Assembly (NCBI RefSeq): GCF_050948215.1
Contig: NC_135149.1
Span: forward strand, 2,046,001 to 2,110,000
Direction: 5' to 3'
Source: Halictus rubicundus
Taxonomy: Eukaryota > Arthropoda > Insecta > Hymenoptera > Halictidae
DNA: 64,000 bases
Shown: one piece after another, positions 37,570 through 48,181 of the stretch
Position numbering within the stretch: position 1 is the stretch's first letter
Layout: each line of letters begins with the position of its first letter
Notes under the pieces: model-generated
What the model was told of the DNA's origin: nothing
Seen by the model: the letters and a program-made list of their open reading frames with translations, nothing else
Database searches by the model: none
Made by a program: the position numbers and the translations under genes

Positions 37570-40205
37570 ATGTTTTCGTTGATCGTTGGCCTCACACTTT
37601 GTCAATTTGCCGGTAAGCGAATTAAAGAGCATATTTCGCTGATGGAATTCGTGATACTTGGCAAGGAGATCCATCGCGTCGCTTAGAAGCCGATCGTTGG
37701 ATTCTTAATTAAAAAGTTGTTTTCGCGTGCACGGCATATGGTGTAGTGTACATAGATGTGCAGTGGCTGTCAATGAGATCGATCGGCTGTCTCGCCGAAC
37801 GCGTAACATTTAAAGCACGCGGTCTACCGTGCCTTTCCGTCGACTGTGATTCCGCTTGAATACCGATCAGAGGCTCGTGCAATGCGCCGAAGCTACGATA
37901 CAATCGGATAAGCTGGACAAGAAGAACGAGAAGATATGGCTCAAAATTAGTAAATACGGAGGATACTTGATATACATAGATATGCATACGGTTAGCTGTT
38001 AATCTTTGCGGGGGGTTTTCGGTTCTCTCGTGGTCACGCGATCCTAGGAAGATTGGAAGGCTCGTCGGACAGCAGAGACAGCTACTCGTAGAAATAGATC
38101 TTGGTTTTTCTGTGTAGATTTTGGCCTCGGCGTTTTTCTTGTATCGGACAAGGAGGAGGATGGATGTGGCGCGATCATGGAGAAGGTTGCTTCCGAGGAC
38201 AAAGGAACGACAACGGACGATTCACCGACCAGATTACAATCTATTTGGTTGTCGCAACAGTAAGTTCAGCTCCGAAGAAACTAATCAGCAGATCGTGAAC
38301 CGTCTCGCGATTAATTCCCATTGAAATTGTTTGTTTCGTTCGTTCCGTTTGTTGTAGATGCGAAACGCGTGCCGGGCCTGAACACATGATACGAAAATAC
38401 AGTTTCTTCGCGAATGGTACGTTCCTGTTGATACGGTACCATTACGCGGAAGAGTCGTGCAGCATCGCGACGTACGCCGTCGTGGCGCGTGGCTCGATCG
38501 AACTCTTGTCGCCGTCCACCAGGATTTCCGGTGCCACGGAAGCGAACGCTCGACTGGACTCGGTTCACTTGATACCGTTCAACAGACAGGTAGACTATCC
38601 TTACGCAAGCCTATGTAATAAACAGTGGGTAGTAGAGCTGTTACTTTTGAGATACCCGGGTAAACAAAAATTACCAAGGTATCTTATGAATAGAATGCGG
38701 ATCTTGATGCAGAAATAAAAATTGTTTGAATCAATTACAAGAAGCAGAAGACAACGTTCTTAGATTCTTTTAATTTCTTTATTGTTTTCAATAGCACCAA
38801 CTCATTTCTCCCATAAATGCATAAAATCCCCAGTCTCCTCATGAGATACCCGCGTATATGAGATAGGTTTTATTATTATTACATGAAATAGTTGGTAGTA
38901 GATTTTCTTAATGTTTACAACGCAATTTGTGTTTAGTATTCTTCTACTTCTTCTACTTCAAAAATATGAATCAACCGAATACTCGAATGAAGCATACAGG
39001 GCGGTGCGGCGCACAGTGGGCAATTTGGACAAAATCGGATTCAAAATCAAGGAACTTTCGATAGGAATGAGGTAGAGCGATGAAATTTTTTTTAAATGAA
39101 AGCTGCAACTTTGTAGAATAGAGAGATTGTGGTACGAACGTTTTTTAACCTCGAGAAAATTCGTTAAACGCGAACAAATTCAAGAAAATTTTAGTTTTTC
39201 CAATACCACGCGCGGAAAAAAATTTTTTTTAACATACTATACATCATTTCCCATAGATTTTTTTCACGCTGATTTCAAATCTGGTCTCAAAATTTATCTA
39301 CGACCTCAGGATTTTGCAAAAAATAGATTTTTGTGACAAAAACTAATGAAGTCATTTTTTCGTTGAAATGATTGGATGGTAATAATCTCCCTATTTTTCC
39401 CATATTCTACAAAGTTTCAGCTTTCATTTAAAAAAAATTTCATCGCTCTACCTCATTCCTATCGAAAGTTCTTTGATTTTGAATTCGATTTCGTCCAAAT
39501 TGCCCACTGTGCGGCGCGGCGGCTCAGAAAATAATAGCTCTTGTAACCAGATGTGAGACCTCATGAGATACTCGGGTACCCGGGTGCTCGGCTATCTCAT
39601 GGGTACTCGGGTATCTCACATACCGGGGTGAAGCTCTACTACCCGGGTGCTAGCTCTAGTGGGTAGTAGATACATACCCGTGTATGATGCACGGCGCATG
39701 GCACATGGTGTGGCGTCGATCGCGGTCCACCTTTTTTTTATCGAGCTCGCTGGTCGATCAACAGGTTGCTCGCCGATTCCGACGCAGAATAAATACGACT
39801 TGCGCTATCGACGACACCGTGGAAATAAAGTGGCGCCCTTATCGAGCCGAACCGATCTACGAACGGCCGATTCACGCTTCGGCGGACGCAAACGTCGATG
39901 CCCATGGACTGAACTCGAATTCGTTCGAAAGTCGTTCTCGACGTACGAAGAATCGAGACGCGTTCGATTGTTTGGAAATGTTGAGCATCGAATTCACGGA
40001 ACTGGGGCTGCTACGTGTCGAGAAGAGAAGATCGAGAGTGGAACTGCTACTTGGTGGATCACCTCGAAGCGCGAAACTGTGGGAAACATTTAGTGCGCGG
40101 ACGCCGAACCGGTTGCAGCCTCTAGCGTTGCTACGCGCCGATACGGTAATCCCATAATCATAACCATAGTTATAACAGCATAACTGTCTAACAGCGTAGT
40201 AGACA

Positions 40206-40237
<32 letters not shown>

Positions 40238-41385
40238 GTAATAATAACAACAACAACAACAACAACAATAATAATAATAATCGGTAGAACGGTAACAGAG
40301 AACAGCGCTCTCGAGTCTCGAACGAAACGATGTATGTAACTGTTTGATCGCGGTGTGTGTTTCAGCTTGTTTTCTGTCCAATCTGCGTGAACGTGTTACG
40401 CGCTACACAGTACAGTCCACCGCTATTTCATCAAGCTCCGACGCTCCCGGTGGAGATCGGTGGTCTTTGGGTGAGCATCAGGTGCGAGAGCGTCGACAGA
40501 GGCTTCTGGGCTAGAAGAATCTTTCGGATTTATTCCAACGAAAATCGTTGGTCCGCGCGTTGGACGTATTACACCGATTTCGCGTGTTCTATTCCATCGT
40601 GCACGGTTATGGCAACCGGCGCTTATGCGCGAACCAAGCAGCCCCGTTCGCAATCGCGGTCGCCGTCGCAGTTGTCGCTAAATTCTACCCCGTTCATGTT
40701 CTTCGATCGCGTAAGCCTTCGCTTCGACGAGTTTGCCGAATCGTCGAGAGAATCGGCAAAAGATTCGAATCTCTATCTTCGAATTTTCCGAGTTTTCCAA
40801 ACGAAACGTGCCGCGGAACACAGACATGGACACGGACACGGTCCGTTCTCCTGGACGAAACGTTGTCTGCCGCAAGGATACGTCGCCTACTCGGAGACTC
40901 CTGCGATCCCAACATTCAAGGCGAGAATAAATCTCGATTGGAACGGCGACTACGCTTTGCTGTTAGCCTCGTCGAAGGACGATGTCTGGGAGGCACCTCT
41001 TCGTCGATGCTCCAACGCAGTTTCCTCGAACAGTTTTCGAGCAAAGAGTTGCGCGCGCGACCCGAAATCGTGGCAGGAATCCTCCTTCTCCGTCCCTTTC
41101 TCTCTCTCTTACTCTTTCTCGTCCGAGAATCTGTCCGTTCTGTACGCGCCCTGTCCTGCGTCGCGCTACGACGATAACAATCGCATCTTCGAATGCCCGG
41201 TCGTCCTATTCTTTGCGTGTTGGCTGCATTTTCTTCTTTTTCGGAACGAACGAGCCGTTCCGTCTCTTCCGGTCGTTGTTTTTCAAACGTTGTGTCTTTT
41301 GTTGAACGTTAACCCCGTCTCGATCGTCCGTTTTTTTCTGTCGATGGCTACCTGCGTCGCGCTTCCATCGATTTCTTCGATGTGA
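37570..41385 (+). CDS. APCDD1: APCDD1-like membrane glycoprotein (Wnt inhibitor family)
   Basis: Five exons: 37570-37612, 38118-38259, 38358-38589, 39765-40145 and 40366-41385. All splice in phase with GT-AG ends, giving 605 codons. Exon 1 encodes a signal peptide core (MFSLIVGLTLCQF). Two APCDDC repeats are visible. The first has SIWLSQQCETRAGPEHMIRK, FFANGTFLLIRYHY and RISGATEANA in exons 2-3, then CLEMLSIEFTELGLLRVEK in exon 4. The second has GGLWVSIRCE, RIFRIYSNEN, WTYYTDFACS and a Cys-terminated segment (RCLPQG to LRRC) in exon 5. The tail contains hydrophobic segments (VVLFFACWLHFLLF) suitable for a membrane anchor. In vertebrates APCDD1 sits at the cell surface and blocks Wnt reception by binding Wnt and LRP5. 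Introns 3 and 4 carry a MITE (39013-39510) and an AAT/AAC microsatellite. Least certain is the last ~100 residues, which are low in family signal; a further splice in exon 5 is possible. Confidence 0.82.
38624..39670. repeat. Possible ~1-kb insertion in APCDD1-like intron 3, containing a nested MITE
   Basis: AGTGGGTAGTAGA occurs at 38624-38636 and 39658-39670 in direct orientation. GGGTAGTAGAGCT at the left is matched by its complement AGCTCTACTACCC at 39632-39644. Multiple GAGATACCCGGGTA-like words lie near both ends. This fits an older insertion or rearranged repeat into which the 39013-39510 element later jumped. Confidence 0.45.
39013..39510. mobile_element. MITE with ~105-bp terminal inverted repeats
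   Basis: The left end ACAGTGGGCAATTTGGAC and right end (its complement) continue as inverted repeats for about 105 bp with only a handful of mismatches. A 7-bp direct repeat, GCGGCGC, flanks both ends (39006-39012 and 39511-39517). The AT-rich interior has no coding capacity. It sits in intron 3 of the APCDD1-like gene. The flanks are themselves GC-repetitive, so the 7-bp duplication is suggestive rather than proven. Superfamily not assigned. Confidence 0.8.
40207..40282. repeat. (AAT)n/(AAC)n microsatellite in APCDD1-like intron 4
   Basis: ATA ATA triplets change to ACA ACA triplets and back to ATA ATA, a compound trinucleotide repeat. Confidence 0.95.
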
Positions 41386-42974
41386 ATACATAACGTGCGA
41401 TCGGTCGTTAATCAAGGTCGGCTCGACGCGACGAGTAATCCAGCAACGAAATATATGTATATATATGTTCGTGGAAACGCGAAGCGGGTAACACGATGGC
41501 TGAGTTTGTTTGTTTCTGTTTATCTCTGTCTACTGCGTATCGTTGAATGCGACCCAGGACGATTAGAAAGCACGGGGTTCAAGTTTGAGCAAAACAAACG
41601 AGAATCATTTTGATTCGCTGTAAACTGTAAACTGTATAAGACGACTATGATACGATATTCGATTCTCGCGTTATCGATTAAGAAGCGTGCGAATATGCGG
41701 ATGCGCTCTCAAATATACGATTTCGCGCATGTCGCTTTCCACGATCTCTGTCCTGTTCTTTTGCTTTCTGTTTTCCCTTGGCCTTTCCTTTGCTCGTTTG
41801 CTCTTCCGTTCCACCACCAACAGCACCAACAGCACCACGAGTAGCAGTAGCAGTAGCAGTAACAGCAACAGTAGCCTCGCAATCGTCGCAATCGCCTCGC
41901 ACTCCTCTTGTCGATTCATTCCCGTTTTAACCTTTGCCCGTCCTGTTCTTCTGCCTTTTCCTTCGCGTTCCCGAAATTCGTCGACCGGATCGCGAATCGT
42001 TGACGCGTGAAACACGAACAAATCGCGTATCCGTTTCGCGAATCTTCGGCCCAATCCTAAAAAGAAAAGACTGTCTCGATCAATGTCCCGTACTATGTAC
42101 ATATCTCGATACAGGATCGTGATCGATACGAAACTCAGACAAAATTTAGATTCGGATGTTGTCGAGTAACAGCCAAGATTCTACCTATCCGTGTCGCTTG
42201 TTCCCTAGAGATTGTTTACGTTCCGACAACGAAATGCTGTTTGAAACTTGCAAGTTTGGATGAGCGAAATCGAGACCAACGTGCCTCCTCTACTTTCTTA
42301 ATTGTTTTTGATTCCCGTATTCGTATCCGTGTCTGTATCGAAACCGTGGTAGATGTTGCGCGTACATACGTTACGAAGTAGGCAAGCGTATAGTGGGGAA
42401 TTCGTAAACGTCGAGGAATCTGAAAGAGATCGCGCGGAAGACGACGATGGTAAAGAAAAAGAAGAGAGAGGCGTGTCGCGACGAACCGTTTTCTTGTACT
42501 CGTCGTCGCGCATTTAATAATAGATAAAAAAACGTGGGCGTTTGCGCCAGAAAAAGAACGAAAACGGGGAGCATCGGGAGCCGTGCGAACAACATCAACG
42601 TCGAGAACGAGACGGACCAGCTTGCCACTGGAGTAGAACGAGTGTAAAACGCGATACGAGAATGCAGCGAATGCGTACAGTTTTCCGTTGATTCGGTTCT
42701 CTTCCCGTTCGCGCGTAATAGTCGCGTTTTTTTGCGTTTTTGCGATTTTGCGTCCGTGCGGTCGCGCGGTCCGAGCGCGAGTCGGGCGAGACGAGGGGAT
42801 TCTTAATCGTGTGTCCACGTCGAAGATAACGAACGAGAAGAATACCAAAAGTACTCTGTAACTGTCGACGAGCTGGCGGGACGCTTGCGAGGTTCACAAA
42901 GTTGAATTCAAATCGCGAAATGGGAACGTCGAGCGCAACAGCAACAATTTTCGACGATAAATCTTCCAAATACG
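41386..42974. other. Region downstream of the APCDD1-like gene
   Basis: About 1.6 kb, probably the 3' UTR of the APCDD1-like gene plus spacer. A CAG/AGC-type trinucleotide run lies at 41813-41873. Opposite-strand frames of up to 210 codons here are composition-driven and show no domain. Confidence 0.5.
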
Positions 42975-43379
42975 ATGACGCTGTTGCAAAAGAGCCTTTT
43001 AGGATTTACGATTGTTACAACGGTTGGGTTGATCGCGTTGTTAGCTTCGAACAGATACGTTCTCGAACTACGCAAAAGAGACGGGCTGTTGTTAGAAATG
43101 ATAACTAATATTAGCAGCGAATTGGACAGACTGGATTCAGGGTATGATGGCATAGCGACGCAAATGGATCTTGCTAAATATCGTTTGGCACAACTGATTA
43201 GTTTGCATCGTGAAAATCTTTTGGTTTGCGCAATACTTCGCGAGAAGCGCGATCAATCTGCCAATAAAGTTATCAGCGACGACGGCGACAGCAATGGCAA
43301 CAGCAACAGCAACAGCAACGATAACAACAGTAAAAACAGGACCGGCAAGAAAGGACGATCCCGCAAAGATGTCCATTGA
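42975..43379 (+). CDS. Putative small signal-anchor protein, unrecognised
   Basis: A single 134-codon frame with ATG at 42975 and stop at 43377-43379. I do not recognise the family. Residues about 7-24 (LLGFTIVTTVGLIALLAS) form a plausible transmembrane segment. It is followed by a heptad-like, charged stretch (LRKRDGLLLEMITNIS, LDRLDSG, LAQLISLHRENLL) that could be a short coiled coil, then an Asn/Ser/Asp-rich low-complexity tail from an AACAGC repeat and a basic C-terminus. The layout would suit a small membrane protein with a soluble coiled-coil end. It lies between two plus-strand genes, about 0.5 kb upstream of the SELENBP1 promoter. It may instead be chance. No other frame in the stretch is comparably structured. 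Confidence 0.4.
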   Translation: MTLLQKSLLGFTIVTTVGLIALLASNRYVLELRKRDGLLLEMITNISSELDRLDSGYDGIATQMDLAKYRLAQLISLHRENLLVCAILREKRDQSANKVISDDGDSNGNSNSNSNDNNSKNRTGKKGRSRKDVH

Positions 43380-43806
43380 AATTGAATCGGAATCGAATAC
43401 ACTCAATGAACACGTTAGTTTTTATCGTAACAGCAGCCGTTGTTAAGCCTGAGATGATAACACTCTCAAGATTAATGACTCAGTCTGTTTTTGTAGTTTA
43501 TTCGACGAGCGGTTACCGAGCAAATTTGTTACGTAATCGCGACGAGCAACGCGAGTAAATCTCTGTACCTTTTACTCTTTGGATTGCCGTTACGTCGTTG
43601 CGTAGTTATTGCATACAATAACTGCGAGCGCATCTGTGTTGCGAACAGAAGCAGACCGAAAACACACCTTGTTGTCGGTTATCGGCTGTCGAAAGCGGTT
43701 TATATCAAATATACGCGTCCTCGCGTGTATGTGGATGTACTTGGTTGGTCGCTGATACGCAGCAGTCGGAGTATACTCTTTTTCTTTTCGTATGATTTAA
43801 ACTACG

Positions 43807-43871
43807 TATATAGAGCGTGTTGACTCTTAGCTCGGCATCAGTTTCGATTCGTCGAGCACAGGATCCAGTCG
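43807..43871 (+). promoter_or_regulatory. Candidate core promoter of SELENBP1 (TATA, Inr, DPE-like)
   Basis: TATATA begins at 43807. TCAGTT at 43838-43843 matches the arthropod initiator TCA(+1)GTT, placing +1 at 43840 and TATA at -33. AGTCG at 43867-43871 falls exactly at +28 to +32 and matches the DPE consensus RGWYV. The predicted 5' UTR would be 57 nt before the ATG at 43897. Spacing of all three elements is right for one start site. Confidence 0.6.
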
Positions 43872-43896
43872 AGAAGCGAACACGAGACTGCGGACT

Positions 43897-46410
43897 ATGG
43901 AAAGCAAAGGTACGCATGAAGGTTCGACAACCGGTCGACTAGAGACTTATAAACGATTTAGCAGAGTTTCGAGAAAACGATTGATTCCAGGGCCAGGATG
44001 TTCGAGCTGCGCCGGTCCCGGCTACAAATCGCCGAAAGCTGCGATGCTCGAGGGTCCGCGCGAAAAGTTGTTGTACGTTGTCTGCGTGCACACGGATCCC
44101 GAAAAACCGGATGTGCTTTCCACCGTGGACGTGGATCCAGCGAGCCCAACCTACTGCAAGGTAGAAACTACTGCATACTATCATATGGACCGTTTATTTT
44201 GAAAGCGGTGTAAGTCCATTTATATTTAAAATCATATTTTATATATTTATTATATTTTGTATATTTAAAATTGTATAATTGTTTAATTTGTATATTTCTT
44301 TAATTCGTATATTTGCATATTTTTTTTATCAGCAAAAAATGGACTTGCACCACTTTCAAAATAAACGCTCCATATTAGCCTGGCCAGTGCAAGCTATCGG
44401 TACTCTGATTCCAATCGATCGAATCTCTGTTTCTGTTTCTGTTTTCGCTTCCGTTGGCCTTTCCGCGCGATTCCATTGCGAAAATTCGCGCAGATCATTC
44501 ACAAACTACGAATGCTGTATGTCGGCGATGAACTTCATCATTCGGGATGGAACATTTGCAGCAGTTGCCACGGTCAGCCGCGTAAACGGGACACGATGGT
44601 GCTCCCGTGTCTGATGTCAGACCGCGTCTATTTCATCGATACGAGCAACGAACGAGCACCGTCTATCAAGAAGGTTTGTCCACGTTCGCGTTACAAACCT
44701 TTGTTCACGTTCGCGTGACTGTCGTTTCTCTTATTTTCTCTTCTCTTTTCCATTCCATCCTATTCTATTCTGTTCCATCTGGTTGTCCCGTCGCGTCGCA
44801 TCGCCGCGTGAAGGTGTTGTCGCCGGCCGAGGTGCACGGATGCGGGTTATCGACCATACATACAAGCCATTGCGCGCCTACAGGAGAGATAATGATTTCC
44901 GCGATGGGCAAGCCAAACGGTGACGCGCAAGGCGAATTCCTTTGCATCGACTCGGAGACGTTCGAGGTGAAAGGCGTATGGACGAAGGGAGAGAGAAAAG
45001 CGGCTTTCGGTTACGATTTTTGGTACCAGCCGTATCGCGACGTTCTCGTTGCCACCGAATGGGGTGTACCCAGAGTGTTTAAACGAGGATACAAGATCAC
45101 GGACAGCACCGATCCAAGTTGGTCTTCGCATCTCTCTCTCTCTCTCTCTTTCTCTTTCTCTATTTCGAATCGAATTGAATCGAATCGAATCCGTTGATAC
45201 GTTATCTTTTCGCAGCAATTTACGGCAGAAGTTTGAATTTTTATTCGTGGAGCGAAAGAAAGTTGAAGCAAACGATAAACTTGGGAGACGATGGAATCGC
45301 TCCTCTTGAAGTCAGGTTTCTGCACGATCCGAAAGCCAGCGAGGGATTCGTCGGATGTGCGGTCAGTTCGAACGTCCACAGATTTTACGAAACACCGGAA
45401 GGCGAATGGCGCACCGAAAAGGTGATTCAAGTGCCTGCTAAGAAAGTCGAGGGCTGGATCGCTCCGCAAATGCCAGGTAATCCTTCCTTCTTTTTCCGAC
45501 TAAGATATACCACCAATTTAAAGAGCCGAACCGTTGTAGGGTCGATTGATACACGCCGAAGACGGACCGTATAGCATGAGAACTCTAGATACAAATGCAG
45601 GGTTATCGAAAGTGGGTATCAGGTTTCGATAACCCTGCATTTGTATCTACAGTCCCCATGGTATACGGTCCATCTCCGGCGTGTATGCATCGACCCTTAA
45701 TCGACCGTTTCGTAGGTATGATTACCGACATATTGATCAGCCTCGACGACAAATATCTCTACCTCTCGAATTGGCTTCACGGAGACGTCAGACAGTACGA
45801 CATCTCCGACAGGAAGAATCCAAAGTTAACCGGCCAAATCTTCCTCGGGGGGTCGATTTTAAACGACTCGAAGATTCGCGTGATGCACGACGAAGAATTA
45901 ACCGAACAACCGAGCCCGGTTTACGTAAAGAGCCGTCGATTTTACGGCGCGCCGCAGATGCTTCAACTGAGCCTCGACGGAACGCGCTTATACGTGACCA
46001 CTTCCATATTCAAACCATGGGACCAACAATTTTATCCCGATCAAGTCGAGTGAGATACGCTTTTTCTTATTGTACACGCATTTTCCTGCCTATCGTTCGT
46101 AAACTCACTCGTACGATACCTCGTTGTTCTAGGAACGGGTCGGTAATGGTCAAGCTGGACGTGGACACGGAGAACGGTGGTTTAAAACTTGACAATCAAT
46201 TTTTGATAGACTTTGGCGAGGATAAAAATGATGTGCTGCTTGCACACGAAATGCGGTAACCGACTTGCTATCGTGATCACACGATCACACGATTACACAA
46301 TGTTTTAAGCATAGCGAAGTATTTTTTCGGAAATGTATCGTGGTCGTTTACGTTTCAGGTACCCCGGAGGCGATTGCACATCCGACATATGGTTACCTGA
46401 ACATCCTTGA
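43897..46410 (+). CDS. SELENBP1: Selenium-binding protein 1 / methanethiol oxidase
   Basis: Eight exons: 43897-43909, 43991-44160, 44494-44673, 44814-45117, 45216-45476, 45716-46049, 46133-46255 and 46359-46410. All are in phase, giving 478 codons (human 472). Family blocks run in order: CAGPGYKSPKAAM, TVDVDPASPTYCK (Cys60, matching the selenium-binding Cys57 of the human protein), DELHHSGWNICSSC, IHTSHCAPTGEIMIS, FGYDFWYQPYRDVLVATEWG, VRFLHDPKASEGFVGCA, VIQVPAKKVEGW, LSNWLHGDVRQYDIS, PQMLQLSLDGTRLYVTTS and the C-terminus RYPGGDCTSDIW. The enzyme oxidises methanethiol to hydrogen sulfide, formaldehyde and hydrogen peroxide in the cytosol. The first intron (81 bp) splits codon 5; reading through it would add 27 unconserved residues, so I prefer it spliced. 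The exon 4 donor (A|GTTGGT) is weak but required by the family alignment. Intron 5 contains a long hairpin. Confidence 0.96.
45129..45195. repeat. CT/TTTC microsatellite and CGAAT repeats in SELENBP1 intron 4
   Basis: A CT run followed by GAATCGAATCGAATC-type pentamers, just upstream of the exon 5 acceptor. Confidence 0.85.
45539..45696. repeat. Long near-perfect hairpin in SELENBP1 intron 5
   Basis: An inverted repeat with two 73-nt arms and a 12-nt loop (45612-45623). The inner 25 bp of each arm (45587-45611 with 45624-45648) are exactly complementary. The outer 48 bp align without gaps and with eight mismatches. It fills most of the 239-bp intron and lies wholly inside it. It could be a fold-back MITE, a pre-miRNA or hpRNA-type precursor, or a transcribed structural element. 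I recognise no known miRNA in it. Confidence 0.9.
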
Positions 46411-46542
46411 CGCGATAACCTTCTCACGCGTTTTCTCTACAATCGGAAAAAAGGATATTGGATATTGATTTATTGGATAAGGATATTGCGCGCGCGTAGA
46501 CGACGATGCGCATCCGATCTTCTTCAAGATGTCGCGAGTTGC

Positions 46543-46548
46543 AATAAA
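46543..46548 (+). terminator. Polyadenylation signal of SELENBP1
   Basis: AATAAA 133 bp after the stop codon, followed within 30 bp by a GT-rich stretch (TTGATTGTTTGCTGTTGT), the usual downstream element. Confidence 0.7.
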
Positions 46549-47091
46549 GGTTGATTGTTTGCTGTTGTAAGTTGTCTTGGCGGTTCATTACTCTCCTTCC
46601 TTTCTATTTTCTCGACTCGGAACTCGGAAGCGGTGCAGTTCTCGAAGAATAGCGTCCATTCGAATCGAAAGAAATGAAATAATATTCGCGTATTCGTTCG
46701 TCGAGAGTATTGGGTCGTTATGATGCCATGGAGACTTCTACATATGTAGAGGAATCTTAGGACCCAAGTAGGACGGGTATTTTTCCCGTCAAATTGTAAT
46801 AATGTATTATAGTAACAGCTCTCAGTCAGCCACAATTGCTTCGAGCAAATGTTGATCAATGTTTGTAATCGTACTTTGCGAGCAAAAGCAGGTTATTTTG
46901 GTGTCAGAAGCATGCTTGAAGCAGGATATGGTCCCTATTTGCAAATAATTTGCCACCAAAATTTGCCGACAAATTCCGAACCTAATGCGGAAATAAATGG
47001 CTCGGTATTTGAGTGCAAAGTTTGCGTGTAAAATTCCATGCCAAATGCAGAGCAAATCGAGACCAAACCTGGCCTCCTTATAGAGGGTAGG

Positions 47092-47261
47092 TAACTACCG
47101 GTCAAAATCGGAGGAAATCTTTCTGTAGGAGGGATACGGAATTCGAATTTAAATAATTTTAAGTTTTATTTATTTTTTAAGATTGAAATATTTAGAGATC
47201 TTAAAATTATAGTGTGTTTTCCCTCCTACAGCAAGATTTCCTCCGATTTTCCCGATATTTA
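47092..47261. mobile_element. Small fold-back TIR element (~170 bp)
   Basis: Left arm TAACTACCGG, then AAAATCGGAGGAAATCTT and CTGTAGGAGGGA. The right arm is its complement, with one mismatch in the inner ~31 bp and several in the outer ~12 bp. The ~85-bp AT-rich centre is non-coding. TA at both outer edges could be a target duplication. Confidence 0.7.
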
Positions 47262-48181
47262 CTTTTCGTTTCCGTCCTAAAAAAAAAACGTTGACGGTGG
47301 ACGCGCAGAAAAATATCCTGCTAAAAAATTTTCTTTGGAACGACGAGGAACTAACAGTAATAACCTGTCATAAACCTGTCCATACAGAACAGTCTCGGGA
47401 ACGGTAATAAACTAATCGAGCTTATCATTAGGTCTGCCTATTCCTACCTCAGCCGCGTCCGCAGGCCCAATGTTTTGACGTAGAACGTCACACGCTACAT
47501 AGTATGTGTGTGTGACCGCTGTAACCAATATTTCGAATAGAGTCGAAAATGCGTGTGAAACGAGGCCTGCCTCTTCCACTCTGATCCAATCGGCCGCGCA
47601 TCAATACAATGTCACCACTTTGAATCCATAAAGTAATTAGAACTCGTGGCAGAAACTAATTTTTACCTAATTTTGACCAACATCTGAAATTGATGGGCTT
47701 GGGCTAATGGACGAACGGTACAACACCTTCTACCTGCATTATCTGTGGGAAAACCTGCCAGAATAATTAATAATACAGTACTCCCTGTCGGAGCCATCGA
47801 TTTTTAACAATGTAGGAGACAAATAATTTTTAGGTCCTTATGGATAGGAATTCGGAAGTCGAATGTTCTTTGTACTATGGATGGCATTACCCTGTACTGT
47901 ACACTCGGAGTGTACGACACCCCAACAACAATTTAGGTAAAATAAATGACGTCTCTAAAGTTGCAATTTTAGGACAAACGCTGTCAACCCTTATTTCAGA
48001 ATGCCTAAAGAATATTCGGTAATTTTATGGACCCAAAATAACAAATGCTTTAAACCTGACAGCCGTTTGTAGTTATCGGAGTGTTTCACATCCCATGTGT
48101 CCCGTATGAAATTTGTATACGGTGTGTACAGGGTTAATCAAGTTGCAAAGTATCGTAGTCGGCTATTTATTTTCCTGTGTA

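Noticed and set aside
40548..41177. 209-codon plus-strand frame
   Set aside because: Shifted frame over APCDD1-like exon 5; the other frame carries the APCDDC motifs.
42216..42848. 210-codon minus-strand frame
   Set aside because: Arg-rich, no domain, no splice-consistent partner; likely chance in GC-rich sequence.
43910..43990. Read-through of the first SELENBP1 intron as coding
   Set aside because: It would insert 27 residues absent from the family between the start and the GPG/CAGPGY block, and good splice sites flank it.
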